Source: Acidobacteriota bacterium (lineage in GTDB: Bacteria; Acidobacteriota; Terriglobia; Terriglobales; Acidobacteriaceae). Taken from it: DNA of 64,000 bases. A model generated the notes under the pieces. It saw only the letters and a program-made list of their open reading frames with translations. It was not told where the DNA came from and did not search any database. The translations under genes were made by a program, and so were the position numbers. The stretch is from positions 248,001 to 312,000 of the forward strand of contig JABCZL010000005.1 in assembly GCA_013289685.1 (NCBI GenBank), given 5' to 3'. Position 1 is the first letter of the stretch; each line of letters starts with the position of its first letter. Below, one piece after another: positions 27,520 to 35,354 of this stretch.

Positions 27520-27900
27520 TTACTTCGCGGCCTCAGCCGCAATTTTTTCGATCACAATCGCGGTCGACCCGCCACGCGCGTACGCTTTGCCGCTGGCCGT
27601 GACTCTCTGTCCGGCAAAGGGCAGCAGTTTTTCATTCTGACCCGCCGAGGGTGTGGTGTCCGCGATCGGCCAATAGATTGTTCCGTTGTCGGCCAGAATG
27701 ACCAGCGGCGACCCTGCCTTCGCGCAAGCCTGGGCGCACTGCGCGCTGATGGGTTTCTGCAAGCCCTTAGTAAACGCGCACGCGGAGTCCAGCACATAGC
27801 CGTTCACCGAGATGGGCTTGCCGGCGTCGCTACCAGCGAACAGCATGGCCGCAAACAGACAGACGGTAATCGCTACACTTGCCGCTTTTTGCAGATTCAT
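27520..27900 (-). CDS. Small exported protein of unknown function
   Basis: 126 residues: signal peptide (1-22), then about 100 residues with three Cys (two near 'ALVQC/ACAKAG'-type context and one in 'DSACAF') and a beta-rich C-terminal half ('LLPFAGQRVTASGKAYARGG') like a small OB-type fold. Not recognised; similar short proteins with 'GYVLDSACAF' and 'CAKAGSPLVIL' motifs are frequent in Acidobacteriota. It is divergent from the BlaI operon across a 258-base gap holding two BlaI-like operators and a repeat, so it might share that control. Confidence 0.75.
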   Translation of the reverse strand: MNLQKAASVAITVCLFAAMLFAGSDAGKPISVNGYVLDSACAFTKGLQKPISAQCAQACAKAGSPLVILADNGTIYWPIADTTPSAGQNEKLLPFAGQRVTASGKAYARGGSTAIVIEKIAAEAAK

Positions 27901-28020
27901 ATTTCAGAGCCTTTCCTTGAAGATGATTGAATCCAGGTCGAATTCCCAGATGGAAGCATAAGGTAGCAGACGCGAAAGATGGCGCAATAGTAAAAACCGA
28001 CTAGGATGAGCGGCGACACC

Positions 28021-28071
28021 GATGTGGCGACAGCCGCCTCGGCTGTCCCGCCAGGGCGAAGCCCGGCAGAG
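28021..28071. repeat. Dispersed repeat family 3, copy B (short form)
   Basis: About 50 bases, reverse orientation. Read on the - strand: CCGGGCTTCGCCCTGG, CGGGACAGCCGAG, GCGGCTGTCGCCACATC. It lacks the GAGCCTGCCCTGAGC..GTCGAAGG segment found at the same point in copies A, C and D, so it looks like the unfilled form. It lies about 35 bases upstream of the first BlaI operator. Confidence 0.7.
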
Positions 28072-28105
28072 TCTAGAAGGACCGCATCAGGAATATTTTT
28101 CATAT

Positions 28106-28123
28106 CTACGAAGATTTTCGTTG
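28106..28123. promoter_or_regulatory. BlaI-type operator 1
   Basis: Inverted repeat CTACGAA-GATT-TTCGTTG with a perfect 5-base core (ACGAA / TTCGT). It matches the adjacent second site in both arms and spacer length. Its last three bases overlap the start of a TTGACA -35 box at 28121. Confidence 0.75.
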
Positions 28124-28147
28124 ACACTACGAACGTCTTCGTAGTAT
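28121..28147 (+). promoter_or_regulatory. Probable promoter of the blaI-M56 operon
   Basis: A perfect TTGACA at 28121-28126; a -10 candidate is TAGTAT at 28142-28147 (15-base spacer) or GTATGT at 28144-28149 (17-base spacer), so the -10 is uncertain. Operator 1 overlaps the -35 and operator 2 covers the spacer and -10, so repressor binding would block RNA polymerase. The start codon at 28159 is very close, giving a very short leader with no clear ribosome-binding site. Confidence 0.6.
28126..28145. promoter_or_regulatory. BlaI-type operator 2
   Basis: Perfect 8-base inverted repeat ACTACGAA-CGTC-TTCGTAGT. Its centre lies 21 bases (two helical turns) from the centre of operator 1, so two repressor dimers would sit on the same face of the DNA. 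This architecture fits autoregulation by the BlaI/MecI-type repressor encoded 14 bases downstream. Confidence 0.82.
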
Positions 28148-28158
28148 GTTCCTTCTCC

Positions 28159-28545
28159 ATGAAGCAGCCTCCGCACAAACCGACCGCTTCGGAACTGGAA
28201 ATTCTGCGCGTGCTCTGGACCCGCGGGCCTTCCACGGTTCGCGAAGTGCACGAATCTCTCAGTGAAAAGAAAGAGCTCGGCTATACCACCGTGCTGAAGC
28301 TACTGCAAATCATGACCACAAAAGGCACAGTGCGCCGAAACGAAACCCAGCGCGCGCACGTCTATGAAGCATGCCTTCCGGCCGAGCAAACCAAGCGCCA
28401 GCTTGCCGGCGACATGTTGCAGCGGGTCTTTGAGGGTTCAGCGAGCCAGCTCATGATGCATGCGCTCGCCGGACGAAAGTCCTCGCCGCAGGAAATCGAA
28501 GAACTGCGCCGTTTGCTTGACGAGTATGAAGGGAGCCGCAAATGA
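28159..28545 (+). CDS. blaI: BlaI/MecI/CopY family winged-helix repressor
   Basis: 128 residues. ATG at 28159 is chosen because it gives the standard family length and start ('ASELEILRVLW' near residue 10); an upstream in-frame start at 28006 would run through the promoter and operators. N-terminal winged helix (about 8-75, with 'TVREVHESL' and 'GYTTVLKLLQIM'), then a helical dimerisation tail. Known family members repress their own operon until the partner M56 protease triggers their cleavage. It overlaps the M56 gene by 4 bases (ATGA), the classic BlaI-BlaR1 arrangement, and two operators lie in its promoter. Confidence 0.93.
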   Translation: MKQPPHKPTASELEILRVLWTRGPSTVREVHESLSEKKELGYTTVLKLLQIMTTKGTVRRNETQRAHVYEACLPAEQTKRQLAGDMLQRVFEGSASQLMMHALAGRKSSPQEIEELRRLLDEYEGSRK

Positions 28546-30539
28546 CCACAGCGATGACCACAGCGATGACGACCACACTCGTGAATGGGTTCTCTCCCAG
28601 CGCGATGCAATCCTTAGGATGGGCGCTGTTGCATTTTATGTGGCAGGGAACCGCGCTCGCGGCTCTGGCCGCGGCGGCGATGGCGCTGTGCCGTCGCGCC
28701 TCCACGCGTTATTTGTTGGGAGTGGGCGCGCTGGTGCTCATGCTGCTGTCTCCGCTGGCGACTTTCTTTTTCTATTCGCAGCAGCACTCCAGTGTGGCAG
28801 ATACTGCGAAGTCGTCACCGCTCGCCGCGGTCTGGCCAACAGCGAGGGACAGGGGCGCGGCGAGTGGTTCGGCGCAACCTTCCTCATTTTCTCGATCGTC
28901 AATCGCGCCGTCGCTCGACACTCTTCCGTGGCTGGTTGAGGCCTGGCTGCTCGGCGTCGCCTTCTTCAGCCTTCGTTCCGCCGGCGGATTCCTGCTGCTG
29001 GAGCGCGAACGACGCAGACAGTCGATTGTGGTCAGCCCACGCGTGCTCGAGATCTGCAGCACGCTGCAAGACCAGCTTGGCCTGGGTCGCGCAATCGCGT
29101 ATTGCGAATGTAAGTGGTTGCAGGCGCCGGCGGTGATCGGATGGTTTCGTCCCATCGTGTTCTTGCCGGCGACCGCCCTTACGGGCCTCTCCGAGGAACA
29201 GCTTGAGCTGGTCATCGCCCACGAACTGGCGCACATTCAGCGGCTGGATCCTTTTGTGAACGTTTTCCAGGTTTGCGTCGAGACGCTGCTCTTCTATCAT
29301 CCCGCAGTCTGGTGGCTGAACAAACGGATTCGCGCCGAACGTGAGCACTGCTGCGACGACACTGCAGTAGCTCTGTGCGGCAACGCTGTCGAGTATGCGC
29401 GTGCCCTCACGCTGATGGAGGAGTGGCGCAGCGCGCCAGTCTTTGCCATGGCCGTGAACCGCGGCCCGCTGACGGAGCGCATCGTCCGCGTGCTCGGCCT
29501 GAAGACGCTCGGTGCGGGAATGCGCGGCATTGGACTGACCGGCAGCATCCTGTGCCTGACTGCGGCGCTCGTCGCTGGGAATGCGCTGGTGGAGATGTCG
29601 CATCCGCTGTCGGCGCTCCCGTTCGCGCTGCGGCAAGCGGCAGCCCAGCCCGCGGCCAACTCCGTGTCGCAGTCTGCTTCGCGGAGCACAGCGGCCGCAA
29701 AGCCGTCTCCCGCTCATCCGCAAAGCAGCGAACCGTCAACGACTGGGGCCTCGGCATCTTCCTACATCGACGCCATGAAGTCTGCGGGGCTGGGCGATCT
29801 GACCGTTGACCAGCTCATCGCTCTGAAGATTCAGGATGTCACTCCCGAGTACGTCAAGGGGCTCCATGACCAAGGGCTGCATCCCGACGCAGAAAACCTG
29901 ATTGCCATGAAGGTGCAGGACATTACTCCTGAATACGTTCGCGAACTGCGCGCCTCCGGCCTCAATCCCGATCAGAACCAGCTCATTGCACTTAAAGTCC
30001 AGGGTGTGGACGGCGAGTACTACCGCGGTCTCAAGGAAGCCGGCATTCAGCCCGACGTGGAAACTCTTATCGGTATGAAAGTGCAGGGCGTCACTCCGGA
30101 ATATGTTCGCGAGGTTCGGGCCGCGGGTCTCATGGTTACTGCGAATCAGGTGATCGGGCTAAAGGTGCAGGATGTTACGCCCGCGTACCTGAAGGGGATG
30201 CACGACCTGGGGGTTGAGCTTCGGACCGACGATGTGATCGGCATGAAGGTGCAGGACGTGACTCCTGAGTACGTACACGCCATCCAGGCTCTCGGACTCA
30301 AGCCGTCTGCCAGCGAGTTGATTGGCCTGCGGGTGCAAGACGTGACGCCCGAGTACATCAAGGCCCTGCAATCTGCCGGATTCAAGGTGGACATCGGCGA
30401 CATCATCGGCGCCAAGGTGCAGGACGTCACGCCGGAGTTCATCGAGCGGGCCAAGCAGCACGGCTTTAAGGATCTGACGCTGCAGAAACTGATTCAGCTG
30501 CGCCAGTTGGGGATTCTGGATTCGAAGGCGGACCTCTAA
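28542..30539 (+). CDS. M56 (BlaR1-like) membrane metalloprotease with C-terminal 28-residue repeats
   Basis: 665 residues. Hydrophobic segments near residues 25-45, 58-78, 128-155 and 328-348 give the four-helix BlaR1 layout. The zinc protease motif HELAH (227-231) and downstream Glu (in REHCCDD, about 267) lie between helices 3 and 4, on the cytoplasmic side in BlaR1. The part after helix 4, which in BlaR1 is the penicillin sensor, is instead a Pro/Ser-rich linker and about eight repeats of 28 residues from residue 425 onward. In known systems the protease destroys BlaI when the sensor is engaged. The opening codons are a threefold repeat (MTTA MTTA MTTT). Co-translated with blaI; the ligand is probably not a beta-lactam. 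Confidence 0.9.
   Translation: MTTAMTTAMTTTLVNGFSPSAMQSLGWALLHFMWQGTALAALAAAAMALCRRASTRYLLGVGALVLMLLSPLATFFFYSQQHSSVADTAKSSPLAAVWPTARDRGAASGSAQPSSFSRSSIAPSLDTLPWLVEAWLLGVAFFSLRSAGGFLLLERERRRQSIVVSPRVLEICSTLQDQLGLGRAIAYCECKWLQAPAVIGWFRPIVFLPATALTGLSEEQLELVIAHELAHIQRLDPFVNVFQVCVETLLFYHPAVWWLNKRIRAEREHCCDDTAVALCGNAVEYARALTLMEEWRSAPVFAMAVNRGPLTERIVRVLGLKTLGAGMRGIGLTGSILCLTAALVAGNALVEMSHPLSALPFALRQAAAQPAANSVSQSASRSTAAAKPSPAHPQSSEPSTTGASASSYIDAMKSAGLGDLTVDQLIALKIQDVTPEYVKGLHDQGLHPDAENLIAMKVQDITPEYVRELRASGLNPDQNQLIALKVQGVDGEYYRGLKEAGIQPDVETLIGMKVQGVTPEYVREVRAAGLMVTANQVIGLKVQDVTPAYLKGMHDLGVELRTDDVIGMKVQDVTPEYVHAIQALGLKPSASELIGLRVQDVTPEYIKALQSAGFKVDIGDIIGAKVQDVTPEFIERAKQHGFKDLTLQKLIQLRQLGILDSKADL
29814..30536 (+). 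repeat. Tandem 84-base (28-residue) repeats in the M56 receptor
   Basis: Eight full units and one partial, beginning at codon 425. Consensus core LIxMKVQDVTPEYV, then a variable helix with a conserved Gly and hydrophobic residue about eight positions further. Units are about 50-75 percent alike, so the array is old rather than freshly duplicated. The same unit, in a KxRIHGVTPE variant, builds the protein encoded at 30676-31641. Confidence 0.88.
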
Positions 30540-30550
30540 CGTTGTTGTGC

Positions 30551-30627
30551 TGGGCGGGGCTTCGCCCACGCCTGGACAGCCGAGAGCCTGCCCTGAGCTG
30601 GTCGAAGGACGGCCGTCGCCACATGTC
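30551..30627. repeat. Dispersed repeat family 3, copy C
   Basis: GGGGCTTCGCCCACG, then TGGACAGCCGAG, then the inserted AGCCTGCCCTGAGC..GTCGAAGG segment, then CGGCCGTCGCCACATG. It fills most of the gap between the M56 gene and the secreted repeat protein. Potential hairpin (GGGGCTTCGCCC) just after the M56 stop codon. Confidence 0.7.
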
Positions 30628-30675
30628 CACAGAAGCCACATGAGTTAGACCATAGAACAAGTAAGGAGATGATTT

Positions 30676-31641
30676 ATGAGAATGCGCCGAACCCTTGCCT
30701 ATTTAGTCTTTGCATCCTGCGTGGTGGTGTTTGTGGTGAAGAATCGAGCTGCGGAGGTGCGCAGCGGGGATTGGACGATCAGCAAGTCCGAAGCTGCGGG
30801 TAAGGTCGAGTTTTCACTGATCGAACACCATCACGGCGGGACATCAAGCCACCAGTCCGACTGGGCCGCGAGTTTGTTTGTGGGCGTGGACTTCTCGAAA
30901 TCTGGGCGTCAGGAGGTTCACTTCACCATCACGCGCGACGCCGGCAAGATCGAGTGCGAAGGGTTTCTCAATGACGGCGAAGGTGCGGGACTGTTTCACT
31001 TTCGGCCGGACGCGAATTATCCGCGCGAAATGCAGGCGCTTGGGTTCCCCGTCGTTGATGATGTCGTTGATGATAAAGACGAGGAGAAGCAATTCAGCAT
31101 GGCGGTGCAGGACGTCAGCCTGGAATTTGCGAAGCAGATGAAGAACGAGCATCTCAGCAATCTCGACGCCGATAAGCTGATCGCGTTCCGTATCTTCCGC
31201 GTAGACTCAGCCTTCATCGAGGCGCTGCGGGCGGAGGGATTGAAGATTTCCGACGCCGACAAACTGGTCGCGTTCCGCATCCACGGGGTGACGCCGCAGA
31301 TGGTTCACAGCCTTCACCAGGCGGGTTACTCGCCCGACGAAGATACGTTGATCGCGATGCGCATTCACGGGGCGACTCCGGAATGGATGGCGGAGCTCAA
31401 ACAGCGTGGATACGATCATGTCGACCTTGAGAAGCTGATCGCATTTCGCATCCATGGTGTTTCGCCGGAGTTCATCCAGAAGCTGCAAGGATTGGGATAC
31501 CCGCATCCTGATCCCGACGAATTGATCGCCATGCGCATTCACAACGTGACGCCGGAATACATCAGCGACATGCGCGCGCGGGGGATTCATGACCTGAGCG
31601 TCGATAAGCTTGTCGCCATGAGAATTCACGGGATCGACTAG
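30676..31641 (+). CDS. Exported protein with the same 28/29-residue repeats as the M56 receptor
   Basis: 321 residues. AAGGAG lies about eight bases before the ATG. The N-terminal segment (about 7-22) is hydrophobic, a signal peptide or anchor. Residues 30-115 form a beta-rich domain of unknown type. From codon 140 to the end come about six repeats of the form L(I/V)AxRIHGVTPE, of 28 or 29 residues, homologous to those in the receptor 136 bases upstream. Sharing of repeats suggests that the two proteins bind each other or the same ligand in the periplasm. I cannot name the repeat family. Same direction as blaI-M56 and probably under the same control. Confidence 0.82.
   Translation: MRMRRTLAYLVFASCVVVFVVKNRAAEVRSGDWTISKSEAAGKVEFSLIEHHHGGTSSHQSDWAASLFVGVDFSKSGRQEVHFTITRDAGKIECEGFLNDGEGAGLFHFRPDANYPREMQALGFPVVDDVVDDKDEEKQFSMAVQDVSLEFAKQMKNEHLSNLDADKLIAFRIFRVDSAFIEALRAEGLKISDADKLVAFRIHGVTPQMVHSLHQAGYSPDEDTLIAMRIHGATPEWMAELKQRGYDHVDLEKLIAFRIHGVSPEFIQKLQGLGYPHPDPDELIAMRIHNVTPEYISDMRARGIHDLSVDKLVAMRIHGID
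31093..31638 (+). repeat. Tandem 84/87-base repeats in the exported partner protein
   Basis: Six full units and a final partial one. Core LIAMRIHGVTPE with a following helix and a conserved Gly. Four units are one residue longer than those of the receptor (29 instead of 28), the extra residue being in the linker before the next Leu-Ile. Confidence 0.85.
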
Positions 31642-31674
31642 CTCCAGGTTGCGCGACTCGAAAAAGGTCAAAAG

Positions 31675-31707
31675 CCCCACTTCTCGCAAAGTACGCGAGA
31701 AATGGGG
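31675..31707. terminator. Strong hairpin, dispersed palindrome family 2, copy 1
   Basis: Arms CCCCACTTCTCGC (31675-31687) and GCGAGAAATGGGG (31695-31707) with a seven-base loop: 13 pairs including one G-T. It lies between two convergent genes and may end both transcripts. Copy 2 is at 35127-35163 in the opposite orientation, with the flanking GCACCCGG also shared, so it is a repeat and not just a hairpin. Confidence 0.7.
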
Positions 31708-31734
31708 CACCCGGGCTTGTCTATTCTTCGGCCG

Positions 31735-32838
31735 TTAGTGCGCGAAGGAGAAGTTCAGGCCAGTCGTGAAGATGACGTCGTTGTTCTTGGAACCGGTCGG
31801 CGGGTTGGAGACATAAATGTCGCCAAACTGGTTTTGCCAGCCCAGCCACTTGCTGATCTTGGTCACGGTACCGAGGTTGAAGTTCGTCCGGTACTCACCC
31901 GTCTGCTGCAAATTGGGATAAAAATAAAAGTTCTCGGTCACGACCGTGCTCTTGCCCAGTTTGTGGTTCAGTTCCTCTCCCAGAGTCAGAGCAGCGAATT
32001 TATTGGTCTTGCCATAGGACACGTACGTGAGCGGGTTCGTGACCGGTAGAATCACTGCGCCGTTGGAATACGTTTCGTGGGTGTAGTTGATGCCGCCCAG
32101 GAAGTTCAACGTAGTGTGGTCAGACTTGATAGCGTGGAAGCCAAATCCACCGGTGTAAACGGCGCGCAAATCCAGGTATTGCAGCGCGTTGCTCATGAAG
32201 TCCGCCGCGCCGAAGGCGAACAGCCGCGGCTTCAAGTTCCGGTCGTAGCGCAGGCCGCCTTGAACCACGTTCGCGGAAACAGTGGACGGAGGGGGAGTGT
32301 CGCTCTTCGTATAGATGGAACTGGCGTAGAGCGTGATCTTGTCGTTCAGAGTGGGGTGCACCGCGTTGAAGGCGAGCGCGAGGTTTTCCGTCTCGCTGTT
32401 TCCGCGGGCCAGGGAGAAGCCCACATTGGCTCCGCCAGCCCATCCGTGCCTGAGTCCGGGATGCAGCGACTTGTCGTAGGCCGTTTGCTCCGCGTCGTTG
32501 CGGATTAATGTCACATCTTCTTTGGGCGCTTCCACGGTGCCTGCGGTCTTGGTGGCGATCTCAAGCTTGCCGTCGGAGGTGCTGACCGGGCCAACCGCCG
32601 TCTTTCCGCCTTTCAGGCTGACGTGCAGTTCCTGATCGGTCTTGATTTCCTGAATGGCGGCGAACTGAATCGTGACATCTCCCGCGGCTTCGGTGTGCAA
32701 CACCAGCGTCTTGCCATCGGACTTCACGACGGTACCGGTCAGGCGGTCTCCGTTTTTTAACGTGACCTGGTCGGCGAACAGCGCCGGCGAGACTGCAAGA
32801 AGCACAAAGAGGGTGAACAGTTGAGCTCTACGCAACAC
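31735..32838 (-). CDS. DUF481 outer-membrane beta-barrel protein
   Basis: 367 residues with a Sec signal peptide (1-22). Residues 25-105 form a small beta-domain beginning 'DQVTLKNGDRLTGTVVKSDG', typical of the N-terminal domain seen in Acidobacteriota DUF481 proteins. The rest alternates amphipathic strands and ends in Phe-Ser-Phe-Ala-His, as expected for an outer-membrane barrel, with 'GFSLARGNSETENL' marking the first strand of DUF481 (salt-induced outer-membrane protein YdiY-like). Function unknown; porin-like or osmotic role is often suggested. It converges on the repeat-protein gene with a hairpin between. Confidence 0.88.
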   Translation of the reverse strand: MLRRAQLFTLFVLLAVSPALFADQVTLKNGDRLTGTVVKSDGKTLVLHTEAAGDVTIQFAAIQEIKTDQELHVSLKGGKTAVGPVSTSDGKLEIATKTAGTVEAPKEDVTLIRNDAEQTAYDKSLHPGLRHGWAGGANVGFSLARGNSETENLALAFNAVHPTLNDKITLYASSIYTKSDTPPPSTVSANVVQGGLRYDRNLKPRLFAFGAADFMSNALQYLDLRAVYTGGFGFHAIKSDHTTLNFLGGINYTHETYSNGAVILPVTNPLTYVSYGKTNKFAALTLGEELNHKLGKSTVVTENFYFYPNLQQTGEYRTNFNLGTVTKISKWLGWQNQFGDIYVSNPPTGSKNNDVIFTTGLNFSFAH

Positions 32839-33000
32839 GACCTACCTCCAGATTGCAGAGTCTTTTGAAAAAGGAAGACGATTCGGGAGCCGGAATTATT
32901 CCGGAATTATTATGGAACAGAAATAGGGATACGACGACAAAGGAGGCGGAGACTACGGTCGGAAGAACCTGCCTGCAATGCTCTTCAACGGCGACCCAAG

Positions 33001-33192
33001 TCAGCTCTTGGTTTCAGTCTTCTTGTTCGAATCGGTCGAAGCTTGCGCCGGCGGCTGTTCCTTCATGCCGTCCTTAAAGCTGCGAATGCCCTCGGCGAGC
33101 CCTTTGCCGAGTTCAGGCAGTTTCTTTGGGCCGAACAACAGCAGAGCAATCGCGGCTACGAGTAGCCAATGCCACGGTGAGAACTCTCCCAT
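33001..33192 (-). CDS. tatA: Sec-independent translocase protein TatA
   Basis: 63 residues. Short N-terminal membrane helix (about 6-20), then '[24 protein letters not shown]', the conserved Phe-Gly hinge and amphipathic helix of TatA/E, and a short charged tail. TatA forms the pore of the twin-arginine pathway. GGAGG lies six bases before the ATG. No tatB or tatC is adjacent, as is usual in this phylum. At least seven proteins in the window have Tat-type signals, so a demand for it is visible here. Confidence 0.94.
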   Translation of the reverse strand: MGEFSPWHWLLVAAIALLLFGPKKLPELGKGLAEGIRSFKDGMKEQPPAQASTDSNKKTETKS

Positions 33193-33617
33193 AAAGACCT
33201 CCGATCAATCTCTGTGACCAACACCAAAATATAGGGTACGGGAGGCCCAAGGGGAAGTCAAACGAGTGTCTCATCCCGGTAGTAGTGCAGTTTGAGAAGA
33301 ACGCTTCGTATCAGGGCTTCGCTTCAGCGATGCCGCCAGAGTGAATAAGGGGCTACACGGCTTCAGCCGCTGGGTCCGGCTGTCACAGCCGCTAAAGCGG
33401 GCGTGCGTGGCAGCCTCTATGACACGCCTGAAGGCATGCCCTGATACGAATCGGCGCCCTCCTCGATGCGGCACTTCGCGGATACGGCCAGCCGGCCAGT
33501 TACCTCCGTGACCTTACCCGCAGGCCGTTCTAGAGGCTATGTTTCTGAAGGGGTTTCTGCAGGCAGTTGTCCTCAAAAGCCGCCACCAGCAATCCAATCC
33601 AAGCGTTGGGGAGTCCG
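33193..33617. other. Intergenic region with a MITE-like palindromic element
   Basis: 425 bases without a gene, between the divergent tatA and a TPR gene. Apart from the 146-base element at 33305-33450 I see no convincing promoter or RNA gene. Short reading frames here have no ribosome-binding sites and no recognisable product. Confidence 0.6.
33305..33450. repeat. MITE-like element with 13-base perfect terminal inverted repeats
   Basis: Ends TTCGTATCAGGGC (33305-33317) and GCCCTGATACGAA (33438-33450) are exact inverted copies, and similarity continues inward (CTTCAG / CTGAAG). The inside is full of small palindromes such as GGCTTCAGCC, CGGCTGTCACAGCCG and CCGCTAAAGCGG. It has no coding capacity and no clear target-site duplication. 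It may be a non-autonomous mobile element or a structured repeat; related ends are common between genes in Acidobacteriota genomes as far as I know. Confidence 0.65.
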
Positions 33618-35108
33618 GTGAGAGTAAACGCTTTACTATCCTTATTGCTATTGCTGTTGAGTCTGACGGCTGCCGCGAGTTCGACCGGCATTCAAGCCGC
33701 CGATACACACCCGTCCAATGCGCAGCCCGTAAATTCGACGCAACTGGCCGCCTGGCTGATTGGCGGAGTTCCCGGCAGCCGGCTCGCCCGCCTGGTCACG
33801 GAGCGGGGTCTGGCCACTCTTCCAACGAAGAACGAACTCCGTCAGATCGAGTCAGCGGGAGCCAATCCGGACTTGATGACTGTCCTGAGGTCGGGGAATG
33901 CCCAGTCCGCCCTCATCGGCCCCGCCATTCCAGATGGTCTGTTGAAGGCGGCCGCCGAGGCTCGCCAGCAGCGCTTCCACGAGGCCGAAACTGACATTCG
34001 CGAGGTACTGGCGGCGGATGCGGAAAATTCCGCCTTGCACTTCGCTCTCGGCGTGATGTACCGCCAGCAGGAGCTATGGGACGAGGCTTTCGACGAACTT
34101 ACGCAGGCCACGCGGATCATGCCCGAACTTCCCGAGAATCACGGCGCACTGGCTTACCTTTTTTATCGCATGGACGACGGGCCGAACGCGATCGCCGAGG
34201 CGCGGACCGCGCTCAGCCTCGATCCCCAAAACACTGAGGCTTATCAATTTCTGGGTCTCGGGTTGTACTCGAGTGGTCAATATAAGGGTGCAGTCCATGC
34301 CTATGCCGAGTCGCTGGCCCGCGATCGCGACAACGCCGACACCTACTACGACATGGGCATTGCCATGCATGCGGACGGGAATCTGCCCATGGCCAAAGCC
34401 GCCTATGAGAAGGCGATTCGCCTGAGGCCAGCGTTTTGGGAGGCTCATGCCAATCTGGGGCTGATCCTGCACGAACAAGGGGACCTCGGCAAGGCCGTGG
34501 CCGAATATCGCGAGGCCAAACGGATTGCGCCGGGAGAGGCCTCCGTCCGTAACAACCTTGGAAATACTTATTGCGATCAGGGGAACTTCGACTCGGCCAT
34601 TGAGGAACTGCACTCGCTGTACCGCGAACATCCGGAGTGGCAGCAGGGGCACGCGTGCCTGGCGAGCGCCTACATGGCGAAGAAGAACTACGACGCGGCG
34701 GTGGACGAACTGCGGCTGGCGCTGCAGCAGAATCCGACGGGGTCGACGGAACACCGCATCCTCGGGCAGGCCTTGCTGCTCGACAACAAGCCGGACGAGG
34801 CCTTGCGCGAACTGCGGCTGGCGGTTTCTCTGAATCCCGATTCCGACACTGCGCACCACCTGCTGGGGACGCTCCTGTTTGAGCAGCAACAACTGCACGC
34901 GGCGGAGAAGGAATTTCGCGAGGCGCTGCGGGTGAATGCCTCGGCGGACAATCACTACTCGCTCGCGGCCTGCCTGATGAGCATGGACCGCTACGAGGAA
35001 GCCTTGTCTGAGCTGGAGACAGCGGCGCGGCTCGATCCCGAACGAACGCTCTACCGGGCGCGCCGCGAAGAACTCCTCAAGCTGATGAAGGAACCGAATT
35101 CGCGCTAG
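33618..35108 (+). CDS. Exported tetratricopeptide-repeat protein
   Basis: 496 residues from the GTG at 33618, chosen because it gives a classic Sec signal peptide (Arg followed by a Leu-rich stretch and an Ala-rich cleavage region) and because GGAG lies four bases upstream; a TTG at 33567 is the alternative. From about residue 110 to the end come ten or so TPR units with the canonical W/Y-LG-Y-A-F-A-P pattern (for example 'YYDMGIAMHADGNLPMAKAAYEKAIRLRP'-type units). It is a protein-interaction scaffold in the periplasm; partner unknown. A family-2 hairpin lies 18 bases after the stop. Confidence 0.82.
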   Translation: MRVNALLSLLLLLLSLTAAASSTGIQAADTHPSNAQPVNSTQLAAWLIGGVPGSRLARLVTERGLATLPTKNELRQIESAGANPDLMTVLRSGNAQSALIGPAIPDGLLKAAAEARQQRFHEAETDIREVLAADAENSALHFALGVMYRQQELWDEAFDELTQATRIMPELPENHGALAYLFYRMDDGPNAIAEARTALSLDPQNTEAYQFLGLGLYSSGQYKGAVHAYAESLARDRDNADTYYDMGIAMHADGNLPMAKAAYEKAIRLRPAFWEAHANLGLILHEQGDLGKAVAEYREAKRIAPGEASVRNNLGNTYCDQGNFDSAIEELHSLYREHPEWQQGHACLASAYMAKKNYDAAVDELRLALQQNPTGSTEHRILGQALLLDNKPDEALRELRLAVSLNPDSDTAHHLLGTLLFEQQQLHAAEKEFREALRVNASADNHYSLAACLMSMDRYEEALSELETAARLDPERTLYRARREELLKLMKEPNSR

Positions 35109-35126
35109 AAAGCTGACCGCCGGGTG

Positions 35127-35163
35127 CCCCATTTCTCGCGCGTTCTTTGCGCGAGAAGTGGGG
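35127..35163. terminator. Strong hairpin, dispersed palindrome family 2, copy 2
   Basis: Arms CCCCATTTCTCGCGC (35127-35141) and GCGCGAGAAGTGGGG (35149-35163) with a seven-base loop. It follows the TPR gene and could end its transcript. Compared with copy 1 (31675-31707) it is inverted and has two extra GC pairs in the stem. A second, longer-range inverted repeat follows (TTTCGACTGA at 35166-35175 and TCAGTCGAAA at 35218-35227). Confidence 0.7.
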
Positions 35164-35354
35164 ATTTTCGACTGATCGAAGCCGAAGGGGCGAAGCCCGG
35201 CGGCTCCGACCACAAACTCAGTCGAAAGCCGACCGCCAGGCCAATCCCGATTGGTGTACTACGGTGCTTAGGCGAAGCCGCAGGCAGTCCCTACACTGGA
35301 GGAGAGTCCGAACCCCATCGGGCGGCTAGAACGGATTGACGGGGGAGACTTCCG

